Part shown: positions 24,177 to 38,100 of the stretch, one piece after another
Numbering within the stretch: the stretch's first letter is position 1
Layout of the letters: each line of letters begins with the position of its first letter
Assembly (NCBI GenBank): GCA_031772625.1
Contig: CM062819.1
Location: forward strand, 1,232,520,955 to 1,232,584,954
DNA: 64,000 bases
Origin: Pinus tabuliformis
Lineage: Eukaryota; Streptophyta; Pinopsida; Pinales; Pinaceae
Direction: 5' to 3'
Program-made: the position numbers and the translations under genes
The notes under the pieces: generated by a model
Databases searched by the model: none
What the model was told of the DNA's origin: nothing
The model's input: only the letters and a program-made list of their open reading frames with translations

Positions 24177-25841
24177 CCCATTGATGGTATTTTTACAGGG
24201 TATCAAAACACACATATTACTGAACCTGTCAACTACCATGAATAGGTAGTCATGTCACATCCTGCTTGTTGGCAAACCTACCATAAAGTTCATGGAAATT
24301 ATTTCCCAAGGATGAGTAGGTACATGTAAGGGATGATATAGACATTGTTTCCTGTTGATAGGATTGCTGGTACAACAAAGCATGCATCTTCTTATGAACC
24401 TAGCTACCAATTCTTGCATGTTGGGGCAATATACATACATCTACAAGTTTTCCATGATCTTCCCTACACAAAAATGCCCTACAACCTTGGAGGTGTCAGC
24501 CTCTCTGATCAAATCTAATTGCTCACTCACCTTTAGGAACACATAACTTATCTAGCGTATATATTAAAACCATCCTAGATATGGTAGTCAATGGTTATGT
24601 CACCATCGTGCACATGACTCGAACTCTGCAACTGCTGAAACACCTCCTTGAAATACTCATCCTATGGATATGCCTATTTGTATGCATCATGGGTGAATGG
24701 ATCCATGTGCATAAGAGTTCCAAAATATATGACCTTTAATGTGGGTGGCCTTGGCAACATGTCGACCAGCTTGTTTGTGCTTCCCTTCTTATACTTTAGC
24801 ACCAAATGAAACTGCTTTAGAAATTTCATCCACTTGTAATTCCAAGTCTATTGTAGCTTACTATGGGCCTACAAGTACTGTAGTGGCTGGTGATCTATGT
24901 GGATCATTGTCAACTTTCCCATTAGATAGTGCTTCCACTTCTTCATAGTTTTCACTAGGGCATAGAGCTCCTTGTTGTAGGTAGCATATTTAAGAACTTC
25001 CCTATGAAGTACTTCAAAATGGTAGCATACAAGCCTTCCTCCTTGCATCAAGACCACTCCCATAGCATACACAGTCGCATCTATATCCACTTCAAAGGGT
25101 TGCTACAAGTTTGATAAAGCCAAAATTGTTGCTTGACTGATTTATTTCTTCATCTCCTCAAAATTCCTCTACTCACGCTTTCCCCACCGGAAACTCTTTC
25201 AACTTGCTATTCTGGTGTGGAGTGGTTCTTCTATCACTAAAAATGAGGCTATGAATTTCCTTAGGTACTATTTTGTCCCAATGAAATTCCCGACCTCAGA
25301 AACATTAGTAGGAACTGACCATTTCATGATGGCCTTCATATTGGTGGGATCTATATTCATCTCTCCTCCATCTATCACATACCCCAGATAGACCAAATAT
25401 TGTTGTGAAAACTCACACTTCTTGGAATTCAATAGCGTCTAGTTCTTCTTTAATGTCTCCAACACCTGCGTCAAATGTGATATATGCTCCTCCCAGGTAG
25501 CATTGTATACCAATATATCATCCAAATAGACAATAACATATGAATCTATAAAAGAGTGTGGTACATCATTCATTAATATCATAAATGTAGCTTGTGCATT
25601 ACATAGGAAAAATGGAATGACTAACAACTCATATAAACCTTGCTTTGTTTTGAAAGTAGTCTTCTAGGTATCTTATTCCCTGACTTGAAGCTAGTGATAT
25701 ACAAACTCTAAGTCCAACTTGGTGAAGTATTTTGCTTGCTGCAACTGATCCAACAAATCATCTATCCTACGTAGGGGGTACTTGTTCTTGAGTGTGATTA
25801 TGTTCAACACCCTGTAATCTATACTCATTAGTCAAGTCTTG

Positions 25842-27989
25842 TGTAACACCCTCCTCCCATATCTACCCAAGAAACTGGCCAACCAGGGTAAACATGTGAC
25901 GAAAAGTTACTATGATATGATTTGACCTCCTAAGTCACATTAAGGAAGTGGAACTGATGGAAACACACCATACAAACCTTCAACATTAGCAATAGGACTC
26001 CTAAGAACCATCCCAACCTTTCATCTAACCAGCCCCTAAGTTCTACTGAGGTTTTAGACCTCTTGACCTTTAGATACTCCCATGATATGGACATGCCAGC
26101 ATCTAGATAACTTTGTACAGTCCCACAAGCTTGCATGACTGCGTCCGGGGACTATTTCCAGCAGACCTGTGCCAAAGTCTCAGGATTTCAAGGCACTTTT
26201 CAAGCCCAAAAATTTGTCCACTACCCAGAACTTGTTGTAACTTTTGGAATCCATTAAACACATGATGACAAGACTAATAAACCAAAAACTAACTCCAGAA
26301 CTAGGCCTGACCATCCCCAACCGTGACTGACATTCTATCAAACACTTGGCATATATGTAATCTATAGGTGTAAATAACATATCTAAGCATAAGGGTCTCA
26401 TACTTATCTGAGATTCTCTATAAGACATTTTTTCCTTATCACTTTAGCTATTGTTTCATCCATTAGGCCATAGATATATTGTTCATTCATATACAAGTAA
26501 AAACATGATGAGAGCCATCACCATTGTCATAATACATATTCATAACCAGCATAATAACCATAGAAATACCAAGGAAACAACAACCATATGATCCACATAT
26601 AAACCCATACAATACACATAAAATCATAAGGAGAAATAACCTCATATTAAAGATGCAAAATCTAACCCAGTATGGGACTACCACATTCAACTTGACCGTA
26701 GACATGGTTGATCCAAATATCTCTTCAACCAGTCACCCCCATGCCGTATTCCAAGCATGAATGTGGGATCTCATAAAACACATTAATCAAAACCATCCAG
26801 GGCTTCCAGAGGCAAAACAACCTTAACCCATCAAACAGTGACTCCACCTCACAGTGGGACATCACAAAACCATCACGAGATTGGTCTCTACCCAAGTTAT
26901 CCAGGGCTCCAAAGCATTTGTTCCCACCTGGCTTCCAAGACTATTAACCCAACCCACGGCTACTTCCAGGCTCTAGATCCTTTGTCCAGTTGAGGCTCTA
27001 GGACTAGTAACTCAACCCACAAATTATACAGGGCTTCAGAGCATTTGTCCAACCAAGGCTTCAAGACTAGTAACAAAACCCACCAAGGGCTCCAGAGCAT
27101 TTATGCAACTAAGGCTCCAGGACTAAGAACTCAACCCAAGTTGTTACAGGGCTCTAGGGAATTTTTCCAACCAAGGCTCTAGGACTAATAAATTAATCCA
27201 AGACGTTACAGGGCTTCCAGAGTGTTTGTCTAACCAAGGCTCCAGGAACTAGTAACTCAACCCAAGCTAAGGAAACATGAGAACCAACCAAAACAAAACA
27301 AGGAAATAAATTCAAAATCACCATGGCTATCCAGGAAATGGCAAGGCTCAGAAAATCCACTTTCAATCCCGTCCATCTTCCATGCCAATGATAGATCATG
27401 ACCAATAAACTGCATGCATGCGCCATGCATGCCAAAACTAGTGAGGAAAACATACATGCAACTTGGTACCTACAAGAAACAATCATTGTAGTTGTTGATC
27501 CTAATGTCCTCTTGTGCTTTCCTACTCTTCCTTCAACTTCTTGCTCCAAAAATCCAAGTATTCCACATCCTCCAAGAGTGCTCCAAGAAAAATCTAAGTG
27601 TCCAAGAATGAGAGAGAGAGAGGCTAGAGAGAGAGCTCAAAAAATAAACTGACTAACCTTACACTTACCAAGCCTACCAATTGATCCTCAGAAGCCTTTT
27701 TATTAATGAGGCCTCTATTTTCTTCATTTACCATTATTTTCCTCCTCACATGCAACCTGTAACCGTTCACCTCCATTTTCTCCTAATTTCCATTATTTTC
27801 ATAATTAAAATGCCAATAATGCCTCATGCCTTTCCAAAGCCTTAGCCAATGCCTTTTCCAATTTCCTTATCTATAATAAACCAAATGAATACCCACTAGG
27901 ATGTTTTTCCCACCATTCAAATTGGAATACATATCCAATGACTATGGTCTTATATATTTTTACATGGATTTTTAACTAGGGTTGTTACA
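25842..27989 (-). repeat. 3' LTR of B2 (2,148 bp)
   Basis: Plus-strand ends are TGTAACACCC and GGGTTGTTACA, so both ends carry TGTAACA in inverted form. It aligns with the right LTR throughout. A TATA-like TATATAAGACC lies near the minus-strand start (about 27947-27957), and a GA-rich stretch near 27610-27640. Confidence 0.85.
26891..27270. repeat. 62-bp tandem repeat in the B2 left LTR
   Basis: About six units of 62 bp, with core words CAGGGCTCCAGAGCATTT, CCAACCAAGGCTCCAGGACT and AGTAACTCAACCCA. The right LTR has the same array at 40129-40510. Confidence 0.8.
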
Positions 27990-28004
27990 GAGCCCTCCCC
28001 CTTG
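27990..28004 (-). promoter_or_regulatory. Polypurine tract of B2
   Basis: The minus strand reads AAGGGGGAGGGCTC directly before the 3' LTR. B1 has the matching AAGGAGGAGGG. Confidence 0.75.
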
Positions 28005-29379
28005 GGGGAACACCATCCTCGATGTTCAATGACACCTATAACCAACAAGACTATTGAAAACATGACAAACATGTTGTTTACTAGAGCTTTATAACACACC
28101 TCATTATGGTATTTACAATAATAACCACATCTACATACATACATACACATTTTCTTCAACCAAAAAATAATAATATTGTCTATGGAGGTTTATAAATCTA
28201 GCTCGATACAGTATTTACAGTAATACACACAGATACACATTTTCTCAACTAGAAAATAAAAGGATATGATGCCTGCATCCACAACAAGGGAATCCAGAGG
28301 CTCACACCTTGACCCTCAAAGTAATACCAGGATTCACCTCCTTCCCAAGAAGTCCAAAATCCACCGCAAGGTCAAATATGCATCCAATGTCCAACACTAT
28401 AATCCAATGCCACTTTTCCTCTCAATGAACAATTACTGACTCATTGTTCCAAGGCACACTCCCAAAGCGCATCTGGTTCCATCTGGAAATGCTAATGACC
28501 AAAATAAATTCATCACTACCTTCCCTTCTCTGCTACACAGTCCCTCGGGAAATCCAGTCACCCCCTTATGTGCAGTCACACACCTTTCAAGTTCTGTTGG
28601 CACCCCCATCCTAGGCAGTCCATCCCCTGGAAAGTCTTCCTCACATCAGAAGATACAAAAACCAAGGCATATCCCTGCCTTAAAACCATCATATTGATCA
28701 TAACGTGATTAGGGAAATCAATGGAGACTATTGGGTACCAGTGTCCCATAATGGCCTTGCTCCTGAAGTACTTTACCAACATACTATTACTTGTTCCAAT
28801 TCCTTTCACTGACGCTGCTAATTCTTGTAGTCAATTTCAACCAACCAACTAGGGATTTTCGTGCTTCCTGTACCAAACACATAACTTCCATTAGATTCTA
28901 AATAAATTAAAATAAATTCACATCATACCTCATTGGTATCCCATCAATAAGTTACACTTGCAATTATGTTTGCTTCCTGTCAGAATAAGTCAAACTAGCA
29001 TCTTCGACCAAATAATAATGCATAAACAAATCACATCAGGTTAGCTCTAAAAATAACCATCATAGATCAAAATCATAAATCACATGTAACCATCATTAAC
29101 CAAAGTCATAGATCACATGTAATCATCATAGAACAGAATCATAAATCTCATGCATAATAAAATTGAAATAAGATATTGATACTTATCCTTTAATCAATCC
29201 CTAGTTTCTACCTTTGTCCTTATTCACTATGCACACCAAATCGGTTGCCACACCCAACAAACACCTAGTGCCTTCTCCTCAACCACATGCACATACACAT
29301 AATGTGCATCACAAACATACAACCACACATGACATACAACACCATGCAATACATGCACCTACACTTGAAATACCACACA

Positions 29380-30260
29380 TACACCTACACCCAGGGTACA
29401 ACACAACACATACATACACCTACACCCGATGTACAACACAATACATCCATCTTTACCTGATGTACAATGCCACACGATACATATACATACACAAAATACA
29501 ACATAACGAATACACATGTCACAATACCATGGTCCATGATTACACAATGCACATACATTGTACCGCATGCCCACAACACATCATGTACAACACACACATA
29601 ATACCACATGTATACCAATACCATATGTACAACACGTACACAGTACCACCTATACAAAGCACCATCTACACAATGTGTGCATAACATCACATGTACACGA
29701 CACCACCTGCAAAATTTGTACACAATGCCACATGTACATCGTACCACCTGTACAACATGTACACAACACCAAACGTACACAACACCACATGCACAATATG
29801 TACACGACACCACATGTACGCAGCACCATATGCATGACATGTACAAAGCACCACCTGAACATAGTGTCGTATGTACAACATGTACACGACACTAGATGCT
29901 CATAGCACCACTTGTATGATCGTGCACACAACACCAGATGTACATAGCATCAAATGTACAACATGCACACAACACTATATGTACATAGCACTGCGTATAC
30001 AACATGTACATAGCACCCTATGTACACAATGCTGCATATGTACACAACACCATATGTACACAACATCGCATATCCAACATGTACATAGCACCATCTATAC
30101 CAAGCACTGCATATGCAATATTCGCACAACACTATCTGTACCACCTTGTACATAACATTGCAACAAGATGTACAAACACTATATATACACAACACTGCAT
30201 GTGCACAACATCACAGATGCAACATGTACAACATATACAACATATGCACAACATCAATAC
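29380..30260. repeat. About 41-bp minisatellite in B2
   Basis: Roughly 20 diverged units with words ACAACATGTACACAACACC and ATGTACACAACACCACATG. Each unit looks like two related halves of about 20 bases. Since 41 is not a multiple of three, successive units change frame. Confidence 0.8.
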
Positions 30261-30589
30261 CACACATCCAAAACCACAATGTTTCTACCAAGAAACCCTT
30301 CTTCCAGTGTCTTATCCATGCTTGTCCTAGCATGTCGTAGACCACACTGCTTTCATTTTGCTGATGTATCCCTCAGTATAGCCTACCCATAACACAGACA
30401 TAATATAATCACATAATATCAACTCATAACCACATGATACTAACCTCATAGATTTTTTAGGGCTACTCCTCCCAATTGATTCCTCGTAAGACCAGGAAAC
30501 TCTTCATGCCATTCACCTACATAAGTAATCATTCGTCCACAAGAATGATCCCCGATGACCTTGTCGGAGAGTGACATAGATACATGGCT

Positions 30590-30760
30590 ACATATATACA
30601 TATACATAAACATTAGCATAAACAGTCATGATGATGTCAGACAATCATATGCATACATACACATACATACATAAAACATTAGCATAAAATACTCATGATC
30701 CATTATGATCTTGTCAAACATGACATACATACATACATACATGCAAACATGTATACACAT
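30590..30760. repeat. ACAT/ATAC microsatellite zone
   Basis: Several ACATACATACAT runs separated by two similar CATTAGCATAAA-containing spacers. Confidence 0.8.
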
Positions 30761-33260
30761 ATAGACATCAACATAATCATGATCACAACGTAATTACTAG
30801 ATATCATAAGGTCAAGGTTAAGAGAACTCCCTTTATGCATGCAACACATGTGCCACATCGAGAACAACAGTTTCCAACATAGCCAAGGCATATGTCTCCT
30901 CAAATCCATTTACTTCCCCTTTCATGTTACCTTTCCCATGACTATCTTGTCATCGTCCATTTACACCAATGGATCCAACCAGTCCAACTAGCTATCATAC
31001 TCTTGCCTTCAACCACCCTTATACATGCACCGAGCTTCATCCAAGTCTTACATCACCTGCTAGGTACCACACAACTCTCCCCGAAATCCATTAGCTTTCC
31101 TCTTTCTCAACCAATTCCCAACACTCAAAACTTAAAATGCAAGCACAAGAAACAAACAAGAAGAAAACGATGAAAACCAATAACAACATGACTCTGCAGA
31201 CAAACGGGTATGGCCATACACTAGAAATAAACAAAGCCACAAATCAAGCACAACAAATCACAAAAGACCAAAAGAACAACACTGACAATAGATGCCATGA
31301 ATCAATCCCCATGGTTCCCAATGCTTCCAAGGGAAAGCTCAACCTCAACCTTCTTTAAGATTTCATGGAAGTATCTTTTTCCATGCAATCCCCTGCATCA
31401 TACGACCATAAACACACAATTTTTAGTGCGTAAATAAACATAGCAATACACCAGTTACCTTATATTGTTGGGCCAAGCACGTTGCCTTTAGGTGAAAAAA
31501 TTTGTGCCATGTCTCAAGGACTCTAATTCCCTTGAAAAATATAGCTATAAATAGACACCAGATGTTATACTTATCAAATACATGTCCATGAATATAACAC
31601 ATATCCACACAATGTCAAACAATATTAAGGTTAAGAGGACTTCATGAATGCAAAACACTCGTTTGTTTGGAATTAGGGTTTCCAGACATAGCCAAAGGAA
31701 TTCTTATCCAATTCCTTTCTTTTACCTTTTTACCTTGTTGTAATCGAGACTTACTATGTACTGTCACATCACCTAACTGTTAGTTATATAAACACATCAA
31801 TTGTTACCTTGTCACACTAATACCAAGCATGTTTCCTGCAACTATTTACACATGTCAACCACATGTTCCAAATATCAAGACAATCATATCTATTAATTTG
31901 AAATCAACCTTTACCAATATTAACAATCATGTCATAATCCATAGTCAACTCATAGTCATTTAGACATATTGCTACAACCGTCACCTACTACACTTAAGTA
32001 CATATCAACTGTCTCAACACATATGTGTAAGTACAATCATCTTAAAACAAGATCATTTCTTGATGCAATCTTATAGACACATACTCATATCATGCGGTTA
32101 ATCAAACATTCAACATCAAATAAATGACATAATAGACACCCAACATTCAACACCAAATAGACAACACAATCAAACAGTGAAGAACCAAGTATACGACATA
32201 CGAAACCCATACCTTGATGTATCTCAAGGGAGGCTATCTTGTCTGCACAATCAACATAGTTACCACGCTATAAATTCACAACATATCGACTCAAACATAA
32301 ATAAGGTCATGATATCCATAATATTCATTATCTAACATGTTAACATCATAAACTCATAAAAAAAATTCATTCATGCATAACAATCATGTATGCAAAGTCA
32401 ATCTAGATTAGTACAACACCATATCAAAAATATTTCGGCTCATACTTGAATATCGTAACCATAACCATCTGCATAGGCCAATCTAGGTTAAGACAAGACA
32501 TATAACATCAAGATCTTAAATGCAATAACCCTAATCATCAGGTTACTAGCATATAACAACAACAAGTTACATATCATTCTCATCAAAAACATATAACCTA
32601 ATCATCAAGCTAACTGTCAAGTTAACCTATAACATGCTCATCAACAACATATAACATAATCATCAAGTTATCTAACCTAAAACAACAATAGCAATGCATA
32701 CAACCACATGTTACTATCATTCATGACTAATCGACATATGTGCATATGACTACACTAATCAACTAGCATCTATCATGTATGTAACCATAATCATCAATAG
32801 AATGAAAGGCATACACATAACCATAATCCATATAAAATTCCTTAACATACATGCATGCGTGCCTAACATGCAAACCTGTATGATGCCATGCTCTTGCCTC
32901 GAAGTTTGTTGTTGCAACTTCACTTTAATGATATGCATCTCCTGCTCTATCTCAACCAACTCATTAGCATCATAACATACCAATAACATCATGATGACCT
33001 AATTGAATACAATGACTTCAAAATGCATGCATAACAACATATAGACACCAACATGCATAAAAAATGCATATACAATCATACACTCATGACGACACACCCC
33101 ATGAAAATATCATCAACCTTCACATGGCAACATCACTACAACCATGATCAACACCATGTAAATGTAACAAGAACATAGACCACAAGGATTATTAACACAC
33201 ATGAAACCAGCATGAATGCATGACCAACACACATCCCATCCAGTCTGAGGGGTGAAACAT

Positions 33261-33272
33261 GCTCTGATACGA
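33261..33272 (-). promoter_or_regulatory. Primer-binding site of B2
   Basis: The minus strand reads TCGTATCAGAGC three bases after the end of the 5' LTR, very close to the methionine-tRNA site TGGTATCAGAGC. Confidence 0.65.
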
Positions 33273-34217
33273 CTTTGTAACACCCTCCTCCCACATCTAC
33301 CCAAGTAAACAACCAATCGAGGTAAAAATGTGACAAGAAGTTACTATGATATGATTGGACCTCCTAAGTCACGTTTAGGAAATGGAACCAATGAAAGCAC
33401 ACCATTTAGACCTTCGGCATCATCAATATGACTCCTAAGAATCATCCCAACTTTTCTGCTAACTAGCCCCTGAGTCCTACTGAGGTTTTAGACCTCTTGA
33501 CCTCTCGATGCTCCCATGCTATGGGCATGCTAGCATCCAAAGAGCTCTGGATGCTCCCACAAGCCTGAATACCTGTGTCCAGGGGCTATTTCCAGTGGAC
33601 CTGTGCCAAATTTTGTAGATTTTAAGGAACTTTTCAAGCCCAGAATTATGGCCACTGCCCAGAAATTGTTGTAACTTTCAGAATCCATTAAACACATGAT
33701 GACAAGATTTATAAAACAAGAACTAACTCTAGGACTAGGCCTGACCATCCACAACTGAGACTGACATTCTATCAAACACTTGGCATATATGTAATCTACA
33801 AGTGTAAATAATAAATCTAAGCATAGGGGTCTCATACTTATCTGAGATTCACTATGAGACATTCTTTCCTTATCACTTTAGCTGTAATTTCATCCATTAG
33901 GCCATAGATACATTGTTCATTAATATACAAGTAAAATGATGATGAGATCCATAGATAGCCATTGTTATTATACACATTCATAACCAGCATAATAACCATA
34001 GAAATACTAAGGAAACAACATCCATATGATCCACATATAAACTAGTACAATACTCATAAAATAACAAGGAGAAATAACCTCATATTAATGATGCAAAAGC
34101 CACCCCGGTATGGGACTACCATGTTCCACCTGACTGTAGACATGGCTAAGCCAAATATCTCTTCAACTAGTTACTCCTGTGCCATATTCCAAGCATGAAT
34201 GTGGGATCTCATAAAAC

Positions 34218-35102
34218 AATAGATTTTCCTCTAGATTCACAAGCCGATGTAATGTAATAAAGCACAGGACGAGAATATACTTCTACTTTCAACTAGCAGA
34301 AGCCAATAGATCGATGAAAACGATATGAACAAGAAAAATATAAATCAATGGCACACAAAAAAATATGTATCCTGGGAAATCCACAGCTCAAAACCCCTCT
34401 ATCTGTATTGCATATATCATAAATATGAGTTAAGATACAAAGCTTGTTCTCACTAGAACAATTCTGCATAAGTATTCTCAACTCTCTTAGCTCACAAGCT
34501 AGCTCAAGCCAAATCCTTAGCATATTCAGCAGCTCTCCAAGCCCCTAATCTCTTGCGTAATTCCTAGGATGAATAACCTGTATTTAAAGGGAATTCATGC
34601 TTCCAAAACTGTGCAATTCAAACATAAGATCAATCTCTAATGCATGCATGATATTTACACTCCAGTAAATAATACAACTGATAGTACACTGTCCTTGCAC
34701 TATAGTCTCAACTGGGTCTTTCTCAAAATCGACATGCATGATTTTCTAATGAGGGAATCTTCAATTAACTAGAGCGACACTTATGGATGCACTAGTGCAC
34801 CAACTAACTATTAACTATCTATTAGTTCCATAAACATTTTGGAACTAATTTAACTAAACATAACTTAGTAAACTAAGTTATCTAATTTACAACTCAATTT
34901 AAACTCATTCTGGACCCCTAAAAGTTAGGGAGAACATATACAAGACTTCAGAAAGACTTCCAACTCAAAATTCGTAAGCTAATTAACTTAATTAAACTTA
35001 ATTATCTATTTAAAAGTTGTTATTATAATATAATTCAATTTTAATTCTCAGTTTAATTCAAGGACAAATTAAACTGGAATTTCTTGTTTCCATTTCTCAA
35101 CA
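34218..35102 (-). repeat. 3' LTR of C (885 bp)
   Basis: It aligns with 39140-40012. The plus-strand right end is TTTCTCAACA and the left end is placed by alignment to TGTAGATTTTCC in the partner. A TATA-like TTTAAATA on the minus strand lies at 34581-34588. Confidence 0.85.
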
Positions 35103-35120
35103 CTCCCTCTCAACAAGAAG
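35103..35120 (-). promoter_or_regulatory. Polypurine tract of C
   Basis: The minus strand reads CTTGTTGAGAGGGAG directly before the 3' LTR start TGTTGAGAAATGG. The small element H has an almost identical tract (GTGGAGAGGGAG). Confidence 0.7.
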
Positions 35121-38100
35121 GGGATTATCAGCTACCCTGATCCTATCTCTGTGAAACTCGAATTTACATCTTGACAATGCCTTTATCAAAATGTCAACAT
35201 CTTGCTCCTCCTTGGGAATTTACTCTAACAACATAATCCGCCTCAATACACAATATCTGAGATGATGACATCGGATATCAATATGCTTGCACCAATCATG
35301 AAAAACTAGATTTTCAAAGAGTTTGATACAACTCTGATTATTGCAGTAAATCACAATTTGATCCATCTATTGAACAAACAACCCAACAAGGATCTTCCTC
35401 ATCCAGATGGCCTCACATGATCCATGACTTGCAGCCATGTACTCTACCTCTGTCAAACTGAGTGAAACCGATCTATGTCTCTTGTTGTACCAAGAAACTG
35501 CAGCTGACCCAATACTGAAGATCCCTCCTGATGTGATATTCTGTTTGGATACACTCCCTACCCAATATGCATCAGTGAAGACTTGAAGCTTCACTCCCTT
35601 TGCCTTTTTGTACCATAATCCATACTAAGAAGTGCCCCTGAGGTATCTCAACACATTCTTTGCTTCCTTCCAATACAACTTGGTAGGCCTAACCATCACA
35701 TGACTAAGCAAGTTAACTACATAGCACATATACAGTCATGTGTTGACCAAGTACATGAGTGAACCCACTGGTTTCCTATAAATAGTAGCTTCCACTACTT
35801 CCCCTAAACTAGCATCCTCCTTCCCCTAGTTACCTACTAGAGTATTCTCCATGGGTTTGTTGCTCTCCATGCAGAATCTCCTGAGTATCTCGTTGGCATA
35901 CTTTCTCTGAGACATAAAAAAATCCCCATATCCATGCCATACCTCCATGCCAATAAATTAATGCATGACACCCATGTCCTTCATCTAAAACTATCTTGCA
36001 ATGTCCTCCTTCCAATACTTGAATAGTTGATCATCCCCTGTCAGTACGAGATCATCAACAGAAAGTACAATGATAAATAGTTTACCTTCCACCACTATGT
36101 GGTATAGGTTCATATCTGCTTCACTCTTCATAAATCCCAACCTGATTAAGTAGCTATCTATCCTGGCGTGCCAAGCACGGGGTGCTTGCTTCAACCCATA
36201 CAACGCTATCTTGAGCCAGCAAACATGTGACTCACGGTCAAAGGTCTAAAAAATTTCAGTCTGCTCTATGTACAACTCTTCCTCAATCATGCCATTACGG
36301 AAGGTTATCTTCACATCCATATGGTGTATCTTCCAACCCATTTGTGTTGATAGTGCCAATATAGATTTGATTGACGAGTACCTTGCAACAAGAGCAAAGG
36401 TCTCATCATAATCAACCCCCTCTATCTAAGAAAATCCACGGGCCACAAATCTAGCCTTATGCTTCTCCACACTACCATCTGTAGTTTGCTTTACTTTGTA
36501 AAGCCAATGGGAGATCACCCCTGACTTGTCCTCTAGTCTCGGAACCACATTCGAAACACTATTATGAACTATGGAGTCATACTCCTCCACCATGGCATCA
36601 ACCCAAACCAGTTGTTGCACTGCTTCCTTAAAGGAGGATGGATCTGTCACAACACATTTTCCCATAAGAGCCTTGTATCTAGTGTACCTCTTAGGTGACC
36701 TCCTCTGCCTGCGCTAAGAAGTGGGTGCTCCCACATTCTCCCATGCATAATCCAATAGTCTGTCTGCCTCTCTTGTGTGCTTTCTTCCCTCTCTGGAAGA
36801 CTCTGCCTGAGTGGATGTCTCCACTCCCGAATTCTCTGCATGTGGATGCTCCACATCAATATGAGTCTCCTCAGCCTTAGGAGCTAAAAGCTCCTCATCC
36901 ACATGTAACTCAAGCTCCCTTTCAAGGGAAACTCGCATGGCCTTCTCCTCATTGAATCTGACATCCCTGCGAACCACTGTCATCCTATTGGTTGACAAGT
37001 ACACCCGATAGTTGTGAGGTGTATCAGTGTACCCCAAAAATATGCCCAACTATGTTGTAGGCTCAAGCTTCTTCTGTGCATCTTTTGTCACATGGAAATA
37101 TACTAATGACCCAAAAATCCTGAAGTGACTAACATTTGGCCTCTTACTAGAATAAGCCTCCTCTGGTGTCTTCATCTCAAGTATCTAATGTGGGCTACGA
37201 TTCTGAACATAAACCGATGTGTTGCATGCCTCAACCCACAATTGTAGTGGTAGTCCCTAATCATGCAACATCACCCTTGCTTCCCCTACTATGCTTTTGT
37301 TCTTCCTCTCGGCCACCCCATTCTACTCAGGGTTATGGTGTTCCGTCAACTTCTGTTTAATCCCTTCCGTTGCACATAATTTATTAAAATCATTTGAGAC
37401 ATACTTACCACCATTATCACTCTATAGAGCTTTAACCATCTTTCCCGACTCTTTCTCCACCAATGCTTTAAACTCATAAAACTTTGTGAAAGTTTGATCC
37501 TTTTTCTGCATAAAAATATCCAGGATTTACGAGAATAGTCATCAACAAATATAACATAATACCTATGTTTGGTCATGGATGCTATTGAGAATGGTCCACA
37601 CAAATTTGAATGGACTTGCTCTAGAATAGCCACTACTCGACTATCTCTATCATGAAAGGAAGACTTGGTGTATTTTCCCAAATTACACCCCTTGCAAGTA
37701 TCAACTTGCTCAAGCGTACCTTTGGGAAGACCAGTAGAGATCTGCTGCAATATCTTCAGAGCCCCATGATGCAAGTGGCCAAATCGTATGTGCCACAACT
37801 CCCCAACATCTCGACTCTGCACCCTTCTACTTTTGTGCTCAAAGAAACACACTCCTCTACCTCCAGCTTATAAAGATTCTTCACTGAAATCCCTATATTC
37901 TTTCCTTGACCCATGGCTATGTGCCGAAGGAAAACCATTCCTTTCGAGAAGATCACATCATAACCTCTATCTTCAAGCATGGAAATAAATACCAAGTTCT
38001 TCTTTAGCCCAAGCACATACATAACATTCTTCAAAGTGAGTGGAGCCCCATGCTCCCTCTAAAAAGTAATCGTGCACAATCCAATAACACTATACTTCCC

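Larger units (their letters stand above)
27990..33275 (-). other. Internal region of B2, non-coding
   Basis: 5.3 kb without a recognisable protein domain. From left to right: a tail shared with B1 (27990-28450), a roughly 41-bp minisatellite (29380-30260), an ACAT microsatellite zone (30590-30760), and 31000-33200, where the plus strand is rich in A and C and poor in G. Open frames over the minisatellite exist on both strands because the repeat lacks stop words; they are not genes. Confidence 0.75.

Noticed and set aside
29214-29934. Long open frames on both strands (up to about 156 codons) rich in H, T, Y, M or C, V
   Set aside because: They fall in the minisatellite of B2 and its ACAC-rich lead-in, are open because the repeat lacks stop words, and overlap each other on both strands. 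No domain or conserved start supports a gene.
28576-33336. Minus-strand frames in the B2 internal region as possible gag or pol
   Set aside because: I looked for knuckles, DSG proteases, YxDD-type RT motifs and HHCC fingers and saw none in any frame.
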